Source: CALEUX01 sp964608615
Lineage (GTDB): Bacteria; Bacteroidota; Bacteroidia; Bacteroidales; Marinilabiliaceae
Assembly (NCBI GenBank): GCA_964608615.1
Contig: CAZSQG010000038.1
Span: forward strand, 1 to 35,656
Length of the DNA stretch: 35,656 nt
Direction of reading: 5' to 3'
Part shown: in pieces, positions 24,148 through 31,806 of the stretch
Numbering within the stretch: position 1 is the first letter of the stretch
Layout of the letters: each line of letters starts with the position of its first letter
Notes under the pieces: model-generated
Database searches by the model: none
The model's input: the letters and a program-made list of their open reading frames with translations, nothing else
What the model was told of the DNA's origin: nothing
Position numbers and translations under genes: made by a program

Positions 24148-25242
24148 TTACCTGTAAATAATATCTTCGATTTTAGTGATGTGTTTTTTCATTGAAAAGT
24201 TTTGTTGAATTCTGTTTTTCCCATTTACTCCAAGTGATCTCGCCAAATTAATATCATCAAGTACTCTAATCATATTATTTGCCATGCCGTTTACATCATG
24301 TTCCTCAACAAGCAGCCCTGTTTCTTCATTAATAATTACATCTGGTATTCCGGCATGTAATGTTGAAATTACAGGTAAGCCTGCTGAACTTGCTTCTAAT
24401 ACAGCCAATGGAGTTCCTTCCATATCTCCATTTTCAGCAGTTATAGAATGTTGTACAAAAGCTCTTGCTGTTTTTAACTCATTTTTAAATTCTTCAGGTG
24501 ATATGATACCCATGAAATGAACACTATTATTAATATTAAGAAATTTAACAAGGTTTTTACACGAGGCTAACAACGGCCCATCGCCGGCCAGATATAATTC
24601 AGCGTCAGGATGTTTCTGCAAGCACTTATTAAATGCAAATATTGTATAATAAGGCGCCTTTTTGTCAACAAAACGACCAATGCCAATAAATTTCTTGTCT
24701 GAATAACTAGGTTCAAGTGTTTCAAAGATTTTATTGGGCCCATAAGTATTTAGGATAACTTTGTTTTCTGGGGCACCTATTTGTATCAGTTTTTGCTTCA
24801 TTACTTTAGAAACAGCAATAATGGCTTTTGAATAAGAAAACACCTCTTTATAGCTATTTCTATTTTCTTCTAATACTTGAAAAACTGATGCATCAGCACC
24901 ATGAAAATGGGTTATTAAAGGGATCTTTAATTTTTTGCACGCTTTTAATATTCCTACTGCTGTTGTTCCATATTCTGCTAATACAATTTCAATTTTTTCT
25001 TTCTTAAAGCTGCATTCAAGCCTACCATTATAAAGAATATTTGAGTCTTCCTTAATTTTGACTTGCAGTTTTAACCACAACTCTCTTAGTAATGAAGCTT
25101 TTATGAAACCTTTATTGTCTAATTTTAACGGTGGAACACCTGAATGATAAAACTTAATATTTCCTTTTATTAAATCTTTATGTGCTCGTATAAAGGTTTC
25201 AGAATAAGCATTATTGCTCGGGGATATGATCGCTAAATTCAT
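24148..25242 (-). CDS. Glycosyltransferase family 4
   Basis: 364 residues. The N-terminus MNLAIISPSNNAYSETFIRA and IPLITHFHGADASVFQ are typical of GT4 enzymes such as colanic-acid WcaL/AmsK-like transferases. The C-terminal domain shows KFIGIGRFVDKKAPYYTIFA, AELYLAGDGPLLASC, VHFMGIIS and an intact EX7E in MEGTPLAVLEASSAGLPVIS. It should act on the lipid-linked chain in the cytosol. Its start overlaps the upstream GT2 by 4 bases. The gene is followed immediately, in frame after its stop, by the truncated GT4 copy. Confidence 0.92.
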   Translation of the reverse strand: MNLAIISPSNNAYSETFIRAHKDLIKGNIKFYHSGVPPLKLDNKGFIKASLLRELWLKLQVKIKEDSNILYNGRLECSFKKEKIEIVLAEYGTTAVGILKACKKLKIPLITHFHGADASVFQVLEENRNSYKEVFSYSKAIIAVSKVMKQKLIQIGAPENKVILNTYGPNKIFETLEPSYSDKKFIGIGRFVDKKAPYYTIFAFNKCLQKHPDAELYLAGDGPLLASCKNLVKFLNINNSVHFMGIISPEEFKNELKTARAFVQHSITAENGDMEGTPLAVLEASSAGLPVISTLHAGIPDVIINEETGLLVEEHDVNGMANNMIRVLDDINLARSLGVNGKNRIQQNFSMKKHITKIEDIIYR

Positions 25243-26198
25243 TTTATTTTAGTCATAAATTGGTAAATAAATGTTCGGTGCTTAGGCAATAAACAACACA
25301 ATTTTAAGACTTTGTCATTGTTGAATTTCTTATAATAAAGATTACTCAGTTTTGAGATATTGTAATGTTTAATTCTAAAAAGTTCTTTAAGAATTGTGTA
25401 CAATTTACTCCCTAAAATATCATAATCTTTGCCAACGCAATTGTCTATGTGCTTGTAAAGTAAAATAAATCTTGACTCTAGATGTTTTATGTTATTATTT
25501 AGCTGTTTTGTCAGATTATTATTGTGTAATCTATATACAACTAAAGGTTCAGTGTTAAAAATGAATTCATGTTTACCTGCAAGCCTTAACCATAAATCCC
25601 AGTCTTCAAAGCTTAAGCTCTCATCATATCCACTAATCTCCTTAACATATTGTGTTTTTATTAATACTGAAGGGGCTGGAATGAAGTTTTTTTCTAGAAG
25701 ATTTGTAAAAATATTCTTACTAAATTCTTTAAAAACTAGAATGTTAGTTTGAATCATTTTGGGACCATATTTTTCCCATTCTGAATATTCATTCATTATA
25801 TATGCATCAGAATAGGCTACGCAAGTTGCCTTGTTACTTAAAAATTGGTTGATCTGAATTGAAATTTTACTGGGAAGTAATGTGTCATCACAAGCAATTG
25901 CCTGATAATACTCTCCTCTTACCAATTCAAGAGCCTCATTCAACGTTTTACAAATCCCTTTATTTTCCTTATGAGCTATAAAAACACAATCAACCTTGTT
26001 TTTGACAATCCAGTTATTTATTACCTCCACAGAATTATCGGTTGAGGTATCATCCATAATAATCAGTTGAATGTTGGGATAGGTTTGTGCCAGGATACTG
26101 TCCAGTGTTTCTTCAGCAAACCTGGCCTGATTATAGCATAGAGCAACTATGGTTACCAGGGGTAATTCAGGGGTTGATATATTTAGGTTTGAAATCAT
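25239..26198 (-). CDS. Glycosyltransferase family 2
   Basis: 319 residues. PLVTIVALCYNQARFAEETL (13-32), LIIMDDTSTDNS (D49/D50) and YYQAIACDDTLLPS (D104/D105) are the GT2 hallmarks. LSFEDWDLWLRLAGKHEFIF carries the ED(W)-type acceptor motif of polysaccharide GT2s. It overlaps the following GT4 by 4 bases and starts 21 bases after the SGNH-like gene. Specificity unknown. Confidence 0.92.
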   Translation of the reverse strand: MISNLNISTPELPLVTIVALCYNQARFAEETLDSILAQTYPNIQLIIMDDTSTDNSVEVINNWIVKNKVDCVFIAHKENKGICKTLNEALELVRGEYYQAIACDDTLLPSKISIQINQFLSNKATCVAYSDAYIMNEYSEWEKYGPKMIQTNILVFKEFSKNIFTNLLEKNFIPAPSVLIKTQYVKEISGYDESLSFEDWDLWLRLAGKHEFIFNTEPLVVYRLHNNNLTKQLNNNIKHLESRFILLYKHIDNCVGKDYDILGSKLYTILKELFRIKHYNISKLSNLYYKKFNNDKVLKLCCLLPKHRTFIYQFMTKIK

Positions 26199-26219
26199 GT
26201 TATGGTTAATATGGAGAAA

Positions 26220-27218
26220 CTATTTTTTTGTATAAATTTCACTTAGTATTTTTCTCCCTATATGATATCGATAGTGGGAATCTTCGTAATAATTGTATCT
26301 TGAGTTGGTTATTTCATTAATTCCAGAATAATCAAAAACATTATCGGTTCCAAAAATTTCTTTTATAACGTTTAGATCCTCTTGATTTAGTTTAGTTTGA
26401 TTATACAAAGGGCTAATTACAATTTTATAATTGGTATTGCTTTCTCTAAAAACGGTTTTAATATCATTGAGCATCTCTTTTATTTCAGAATTTATCTGAA
26501 TAGGATAAAATTTATTTGAATTATCACGTTGGTAAAACAAGGCTTTTTTTAAATTGTAATAATGGATGGAATCATTCTGTATTAATTTCTCTTGATCATT
26601 AATATATAAGTCGTTGGTTCTCGAATCTGAATGAATACTTCTGAATTCAAGAAACGAATTCATATATGGTCTTTCGGTTTTGAACATCAAGTAATCTAAA
26701 TATCTTGCAAAAAAACCATTTGAAAAATAGGATGAAAAAAACAGACCATGAAAGAATAACCTTGATTCATGCGTTATATCAGGATGTTTAATTCGGATGT
26801 GGTCATCGTAATTCTTTGTCATCGAAAAAGTGATGTCACTGCAGATAATTAATACAGAATTTTCAATTTTTATTTGATTTTCATTCAGATACTTGATTTT
26901 TTTCCAAATTCCATAAATAGTTTCACCTGAAGCATCAAATACAAATGGTTTTGCATTAGAATCTAAATGAGATATCCAATCTTTAGTTTTAAAAGCTAGA
27001 GTTCTTGAACTTCCAAATATAAATGAGTTAAACTTTTCATGGATGTAGTTTATTTTGAATTTTTCTGTAGTTACAAATTCTCTGTTGAGTATTACAAAGT
27101 GACTGGAGCTCAAGTTTTTTTTGTACAGTACTTTAAATGGATCAAACACAAAATATGAAACTGCAATTAGAAAAAATGGTATAAGGAATACCAAAACTGT
27201 TTTGATAAAGGTTTTCAT
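26220..27218 (-). CDS. SGNH/AlgX-like extracytoplasmic acyltransferase partner
   Basis: 332 residues. A membrane segment at about 6-26 is followed by an extracytoplasmic domain. FIFGSSRTLAF (67-77) supplies the candidate nucleophile (S70 or S71), and near the C-terminus YYEDSHYRYHIG (about 310-321) has the D-x-H arrangement (D313, H315) of AlgX/AlgJ-type SGNH domains. The acid/His pair therefore looks more complete than in the second copy at 867-1862. It lies 3 bases after its MBOAT partner. Likely role: transfer of the MBOAT-delivered acetyl group to the glycan. Confidence 0.75.
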   Translation of the reverse strand: MKTFIKTVLVFLIPFFLIAVSYFVFDPFKVLYKKNLSSSHFVILNREFVTTEKFKINYIHEKFNSFIFGSSRTLAFKTKDWISHLDSNAKPFVFDASGETIYGIWKKIKYLNENQIKIENSVLIICSDITFSMTKNYDDHIRIKHPDITHESRLFFHGLFFSSYFSNGFFARYLDYLMFKTERPYMNSFLEFRSIHSDSRTNDLYINDQEKLIQNDSIHYYNLKKALFYQRDNSNKFYPIQINSEIKEMLNDIKTVFRESNTNYKIVISPLYNQTKLNQEDLNVIKEIFGTDNVFDYSGINEITNSRYNYYEDSHYRYHIGRKILSEIYTKK

Positions 27219-27221
27219 TTA

Positions 27222-28667
27222 CTAAAATTGGAAATAAATAAATGATTGTTGTTCTCCACCCCAGAAAAGGATAGCTGTAACAAGTAAATAATACAATCCC
27301 CATCTAAAAGGACGGGAGAGATGATTATTTCCAAAGTCTAAAGCATGTTTTCTGTTCCTGTTTGTCCATTCTATAATAATGAATAGCATAAAAAGAAGCA
27401 GGAATGACCATTTAATATATACCAAAAACTGTCCTGGATGAAAAGTGCTATTAATAAAAATGTTTTTAATATAGCTTAAAGCATGTGTAATATTTTCTGC
27501 CCGGAAAAAAATCCAGGCTATACAAGTAAGAGTGAATGTTCCCGAAATTTGAAAGAGGTCTTTAATAGCAGGGAATAATTTTTCAGGGGCAATATCTCCC
27601 AAATGATTTCTATTTCGTTTACTAATAAGCAAAGGGAAAAAGTAAACTGCATTCAAAAGGCCCCATACTATAAATGTCCAGTTTGCGCCATGCCAAAAAC
27701 CACTAACAATAAAAATTATAAAGGTGTTTCTAATTACTCTCGCCCTATTTACCTTGCTACCGCCCAATGGAATATAAAGATAATCTCTGAACCATGAAGA
27801 CAGAGAAATATGCCATCTACGCCAGAACTCAGCAATATCTCTTGAAAAATAGGGTGTTCTAAAATTTGTCATAAGGTTAAACCCAAATAACCTGCCAGTT
27901 CCTATTGCAATGTCGGAGTACCCGGAAAAGTCACCATATATTTGAAATGCAAAATATATTGAACCGAGAATTAACGTTGTTCCAGCCAATGTTTCATGTT
28001 GCGAAAAAATGGTGTTTGCGTATTGAGCACAAGTATCAGCAATAACCATTTTTTTAAATAAGCCCCAAAGAATAAGTTTCAATCCTTCGGAACCTTGTTC
28101 ATGCGTGAATTCTCTTTTTTTATAGAATTGAGGTAATAGATGCGTAGCTCTTTCAATGGGGCCAGCTACTAATTGCGGGAAAAAGCTTACATAAGTGAAA
28201 AAGTCAATAATATTTCTGGTTGGTTTAAGTTTTTGTCGATACACATCAATGGTATAGCTCATTGTTTGAAATGTATAAAAGCTTATTCCAACAGGAAGTA
28301 TGATTTTTAGGGTGCCTATTTCTAATTCTTTACCAAATAATCTGAATGATTCGATCAGGTTGTCAACAAAAAAGTTGTAATATTTAAAGAATCCCAAAAA
28401 GCCTAAGTTTACCAATATGCTAATAGATAGATAAAGTCGTCGTTTTTTGATATTGGTTTCTGAGTCTAACTTTATTCCGGTTAAGTAATCAACAAACGAA
28501 CTGAAAACAATAAGAGAAAGAAAACGCCAATCCCACCATCCATAAAAAATATAACTAACTACAAGTAAAAAAAAATTCTGTATTTTAAGGTTCTTATTAA
28601 ATAAGAACCAATAAAGAAAAAATACAACAGGTAAAAAAATAGCAAAATCTATTGAATTAAAGAGCAT
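27222..28667 (-). CDS. MBOAT-family membrane O-acyltransferase
   Basis: 481 residues, about ten membrane segments. Family blocks: LPVGISFYTFQTMSYTIDVY (124-143), PQLVAGPIERATHLLPQF, FWRRWHISLSSWFRDY (281-296) and SGFWHGANWTF (322-332) with the catalytic His326. Expected role as for the paralogue at 1865-3313: delivery of acetyl groups across the inner membrane. The SGNH-like gene follows after 3 bases. It begins 9 bases after the PIN-FdtB fusion gene. Confidence 0.93.
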   Translation of the reverse strand: MLFNSIDFAIFLPVVFFLYWFLFNKNLKIQNFFLLVVSYIFYGWWDWRFLSLIVFSSFVDYLTGIKLDSETNIKKRRLYLSISILVNLGFLGFFKYYNFFVDNLIESFRLFGKELEIGTLKIILPVGISFYTFQTMSYTIDVYRQKLKPTRNIIDFFTYVSFFPQLVAGPIERATHLLPQFYKKREFTHEQGSEGLKLILWGLFKKMVIADTCAQYANTIFSQHETLAGTTLILGSIYFAFQIYGDFSGYSDIAIGTGRLFGFNLMTNFRTPYFSRDIAEFWRRWHISLSSWFRDYLYIPLGGSKVNRARVIRNTFIIFIVSGFWHGANWTFIVWGLLNAVYFFPLLISKRNRNHLGDIAPEKLFPAIKDLFQISGTFTLTCIAWIFFRAENITHALSYIKNIFINSTFHPGQFLVYIKWSFLLLFMLFIIIEWTNRNRKHALDFGNNHLSRPFRWGLYYLLVTAILFWGGEQQSFIYFQF

Positions 28668-28676
28668 TGGTAATAT

Positions 28677-30221
28677 TTAGCTTTTAAAAGAGTTTATAGA
28701 TTTTACGATTTCTTTTATTTCTTTTGAATCCATCACCGGGCTAATCGGCAAACTCAGCACCTCCTGGTGAATCTGTTCCGATATTGGGAACGACAGATTG
28801 TTCCAGTTTTTATATGCCTGTTGCTTATGAGGTGGAATGGGGTAGTGGATTATGGTTTGTATGTTGTTTTGTGTTAGGAAATTCTGTAATTGATCTCTAT
28901 GCCTTGTTCGGATAGCAAAAACGTGCCAGATGTGTGATTCAGGTTTTTCCGGTATCTCCGGAAGGATAATCTCCGGGTGATTAATGGATTGTAGGTACGT
29001 GTTCGCTATTTCGCGGCGTTTCTGGTTATCAGCTTGCAAATGCTTAAGTTTAGTCCGTAACACAGCTGCCTGTATTTCGTCGAGACGACTGTTCAGTCCC
29101 TGGTAATAGTTTTTGTATTTGGTTTTGCTACCGTAATTGGCTAGTGTTCGCACCACCTCCGTCAGATGATCGTCGTTGGTGGTAACGGCTCCTGCATCGC
29201 CAAGTGCGCCAAGGTTTTTCCCGGGATAAAAACTATGTCCGCTTGCATTTCCGATGCCCCCGGCAATCAAGTTGTTATATTTAGCTCCATGGGCCTGGGC
29301 TGAATCTTCAATTAGCTTAAGTTGGTATTTTTCTGTTAGTTTACTAATCTCTGGGTGCATGGCATTGCGTCCATACAGATGCACCATCATAATGGCTTTG
29401 GTGCGAGGTGTTATTTTTTTTTCAATTTTGTAGGGATCAATATTATAGGTTGAAATATCGGGCTCCACCAGAACCGGCGTTAACCGGTTATCGGTAATGG
29501 CAAGTATCGATGCAATATAGGTATTTGTCGGGACAATCACTTCATCGCCTTCCGACATGATACCCATCTCCATATAGGCCTTCAATATTAGCCGCAGGGC
29601 ATCCAGCCCGTTGGCCACACCAATGCAGTGTTTAGTCCCACAAAAGGCTGCATATTCACTTTCAAAACTTTTTACTTCGTTGCCTAGCAGATACCAGCCG
29701 CTTGTAAGCACACGGTCAATGGCCTTTTCTATTTCCACTCTTATGGGAAAATTAACCGCTTTTAGGTCCAGAAACTTTATCAGCTCCTTGTTTGGGGCCT
29801 CAATTTCTTTAATTGCATCTTCGGGCGATAAAGCTTCTTTGCAATTTTTAAGAAACTCTAGATCTCTTGTAATAATTTTTGCTTCAATGGTTTGGGCTGA
29901 AATAGCAATCAAATAGTCTTCTATATCCTGCCCCATCAAAGGATGGCTATTGTCCAGGTAAGCAGGTGTTTTAATAACTTCAATTTTGCTTAAAAAGTCG
30001 TTCCAAATGCATTTTGATTTTTCAACGGTAAGGGTTTTATATAATTTACACGTTTTATAAAACATGTATTGTATGTTATGAAGCTGGCTTGAACCAATGA
30101 ATATATTTAATTTATTTTCTGCAAAAGCATTATAAAGCTTAAAAACCAAAGGGTTAACAGTGGTGCGGTTTAGTAAAAAATCGAGACAAATGTTGTTGTC
30201 CCAAATGTATTTATAGGTCAT
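28677..30221 (-). CDS. PIN domain fused to FdtB-like DegT aminotransferase
   Basis: 514 residues, about 140 more than FdtB/QdtB enzymes. Residues 1 to about 142 look like a PIN domain: WDNNICLDFLLNR (D8), GSSQLHNIQYMF where other PIN proteins carry Glu, then DIEDYLIAISAQ (D99, D102) and AKIITRDLEFL (D120). The aminotransferase begins at about 148 with IKFLDLKAVNFPIR, the usual FdtB start minus its Met (codon CTG). It shows LIEDSAQAHGA and the PLP lysine K335 in SFYPGKNLGALGD. Predicted reaction: transamination of dTDP-3-keto-6-deoxyhexose, after the FdtA-like isomerase and before the FdtC-like acetyltransferase. The ORF overlaps the upstream 170-residue gene by 11 bases. The fusion is seen directly; PIN activity is not shown. 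Confidence 0.88.
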   Translation of the reverse strand: MTYKYIWDNNICLDFLLNRTTVNPLVFKLYNAFAENKLNIFIGSSQLHNIQYMFYKTCKLYKTLTVEKSKCIWNDFLSKIEVIKTPAYLDNSHPLMGQDIEDYLIAISAQTIEAKIITRDLEFLKNCKEALSPEDAIKEIEAPNKELIKFLDLKAVNFPIRVEIEKAIDRVLTSGWYLLGNEVKSFESEYAAFCGTKHCIGVANGLDALRLILKAYMEMGIMSEGDEVIVPTNTYIASILAITDNRLTPVLVEPDISTYNIDPYKIEKKITPRTKAIMMVHLYGRNAMHPEISKLTEKYQLKLIEDSAQAHGAKYNNLIAGGIGNASGHSFYPGKNLGALGDAGAVTTNDDHLTEVVRTLANYGSKTKYKNYYQGLNSRLDEIQAAVLRTKLKHLQADNQKRREIANTYLQSINHPEIILPEIPEKPESHIWHVFAIRTRHRDQLQNFLTQNNIQTIIHYPIPPHKQQAYKNWNNLSFPISEQIHQEVLSLPISPVMDSKEIKEIVKSINSFKS

Positions 30222-30723
30222 ATTTTTCTTTGAGGGCTAAAAATAGGATATCGTCATCACTATATTCACTAACATTGGGAAAGGGTGAATAGAATTCTAA
30301 TTTTTTCTGCAAAAGTTTATCTTCAGGGTATTTCTTAGCAAGGGATTTTAATTCTTCGTAGGTGTCATCTTTCATATTCTTATGTTTTTGTATCTGGGAC
30401 TCATCAATGTTAACAAAAAAGCGATCAGGCATATTCAATGGAACATTTTTTACAATATAAAGGTCCTCTTTTTTTTCAATTTCAATGGTATGTTCCTTCG
30501 GGTTCGTTTTTAGTGTTTGCTTAAACTTTATTTGCCCCTTAAAAATAGTCTTGTGATATTGAATTGAAGGTTCTTTAGCTAATGCATCACTCTTATCTGT
30601 TTTTTCAGGCAAAGAGATAGTCTCAAGAGCAATACTAACATTAACAGATGGTAACATCATCCACCCATCAGGAGGATTCTCCAGGAAATAGTTGTCAGTT
30701 GATTTATTAATAATTAGTTGCAT
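30211..30723 (-). CDS. Unrecognised 170-residue protein, possible PIN partner
   Basis: I do not recognise this family. No signal peptide or membrane segment. The N-terminal half is predicted beta-rich and polar, and the C-terminal part is charged and helical (DDTYEELKSLAKKYPEDK, then SEYSDDDILFLALKEKYDL). Its last codons overlap the PIN-FdtB gene by 11 bases, the coupling usual between an antitoxin and a PIN toxin, so an antitoxin or cofactor role is a reasonable guess only. No helix-turn-helix, AbrB or ribbon-helix-helix DNA-binding motif is visible. It separates fdtC-like from fdtB-like genes that are normally adjacent. Confidence 0.65.
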   Translation of the reverse strand: MQLIINKSTDNYFLENPPDGWMMLPSVNVSIALETISLPEKTDKSDALAKEPSIQYHKTIFKGQIKFKQTLKTNPKEHTIEIEKKEDLYIVKNVPLNMPDRFFVNIDESQIQKHKNMKDDTYEELKSLAKKYPEDKLLQKKLEFYSPFPNVSEYSDDDILFLALKEKYDL

Positions 30724-30864
30724 GATACGTGGGTAGGCTTTTTAATACTCTATTGCAATTAACGGCTTGTTTTATTATGCAATTTAAAGCATTTATTGAC
30801 GTTTGCACAGTAAAAATCTTTTGATATCCTAATAACGCCCAATGTAACAATTCAATAAATTTAA

Positions 30865-31407
30865 TCACAGCTCAATCAAATCGTTGTTTTGGTATTTGAA
30901 TTTCCTTGCGCTGTTTTTAGAATTTAAGTTAAGTCCAATAATTTCACCCTCTTTTGTGACGTAGCCTTTATGTACAGCAGGATTTCCGTACCAGACTTGA
31001 TAAGGAGGGATGTTTTTAGTAACAACACTACCTGCGCCAATCATTGAATACTCTCCAATTATTATCCCAGGGAGAATTGCAGTCCCAGCAGCAATTGATG
31101 CACCTTTTTTAATTAGAGTTTTCGATGGCTTGGCAAGATGTTTTTTTGATCTTGGGTTTATATCATTTGTGAATGATACGTTCATAGCTATAAATACATC
31201 ATCTTCAAGTGTCACTCCATCGCATAGTTCGACATAAAACTTAAGGGTTACATTATTTCCAATAATCACATCATTCTCAATGAAACAATGGCTGCAAATA
31301 TTACAATTGTCGCCTATTTTAGCATTTGGTAATACTACAGTGAATTGCCAAATATTTGTATTTCGTCCAATATTTTTAGTTTGTACGTCAGATAAGGGAT
31401 GTATCAT
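30865..31407 (-). CDS. fdtC: FdtC/WlbB-like sugar-nucleotide N-acetyltransferase
   Basis: 180 residues of left-handed beta-helix repeats: MIHPLSDVQTKNIGRNTNIW, then IGDNCNICSHCFIENDVIIG, GVTLEDDVFIAMNVSFTNDI and IIGEYSMIGAGSVVTKNI, closing with YGNPAVHKGYV. The SHCFIEND and FTNDINPRSKK stretches are characteristic of the WlbB/FdtC/QdtC acetyltransferases that N-acetylate 3-amino-3,6-dideoxy sugars on dTDP. It overlaps the FdtA-like gene by 4 bases. The product would be dTDP-Fuc3NAc or dTDP-Qui3NAc; the stereochemistry cannot be read from sequence by eye. Confidence 0.85.
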   Translation of the reverse strand: MIHPLSDVQTKNIGRNTNIWQFTVVLPNAKIGDNCNICSHCFIENDVIIGNNVTLKFYVELCDGVTLEDDVFIAMNVSFTNDINPRSKKHLAKPSKTLIKKGASIAAGTAILPGIIIGEYSMIGAGSVVTKNIPPYQVWYGNPAVHKGYVTKEGEIIGLNLNSKNSARKFKYQNNDLIEL

Positions 31408-31802
31408 GGCTTGTATTCTTTGAATTTTTCATAACTACGTATATAGTCATCGGCAGAATAGAAATTTGATGCTAATACCAATTGAACTGCATTATGTGAG
31501 TATTGCATAGAATGCCAACATAAATTTGGAATATAAAGGCCAATGTTAGGTTCGTTTAGTACAAATGTCTTTATTTCTCCATTTTGCATTTCAGTGGTTA
31601 CGCTAATAATACCGGCTACAGCAACTAAGACTAATTCTTTTTTTATATTGGCATGGTTACCACGCTCTACATTTTGAGGAGTATAGTAGGTCCAATAAGC
31701 CCTTTTAATTACGAATGGTACGTCTTTATCCTGTTCAGCAACTGATATATACCCTAAATCTGATGAGCCAATGGATTGAAGATGAATAAGCTTTGGTGTC
31801 AT
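31404..31802 (-). CDS. fdtA: FdtA/QdtA-like dTDP-4-keto-6-deoxyglucose ketoisomerase (WxcM cupin)
   Basis: 132 residues, a single cupin domain of the WxcM/FdtA family: NVERGNHANIKKELVLVAVA (44-63), EPNIGLYIPNLCWHSMQYSH and a C-terminal SADDYIRSYEKFKEY. The enzyme shifts the keto group from C4 to C3 of dTDP-4-keto-6-deoxyglucose, the first dedicated step to 3-amino sugars. In studied FdtA/QdtA proteins the motif is H-x-H; here it is H50-A-N52, so the second His is Asn. Activity is probable from context (fdtC and fdtB follow) but the substitution should be kept in mind. It lies 4 bases after the Wzt-like gene. Confidence 0.85.
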   Translation of the reverse strand: MTPKLIHLQSIGSSDLGYISVAEQDKDVPFVIKRAYWTYYTPQNVERGNHANIKKELVLVAVAGIISVTTEMQNGEIKTFVLNEPNIGLYIPNLCWHSMQYSHNAVQLVLASNFYSADDYIRSYEKFKEYKP

Positions 31803-31806
31803 TTTT

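Noticed and set aside
30724..30864. Small gene or RNA between the fdtC-like gene and the 170-residue gene
   Set aside because: 141 AT-rich bases with no start-stop frame of interest and no stable hairpin seen.
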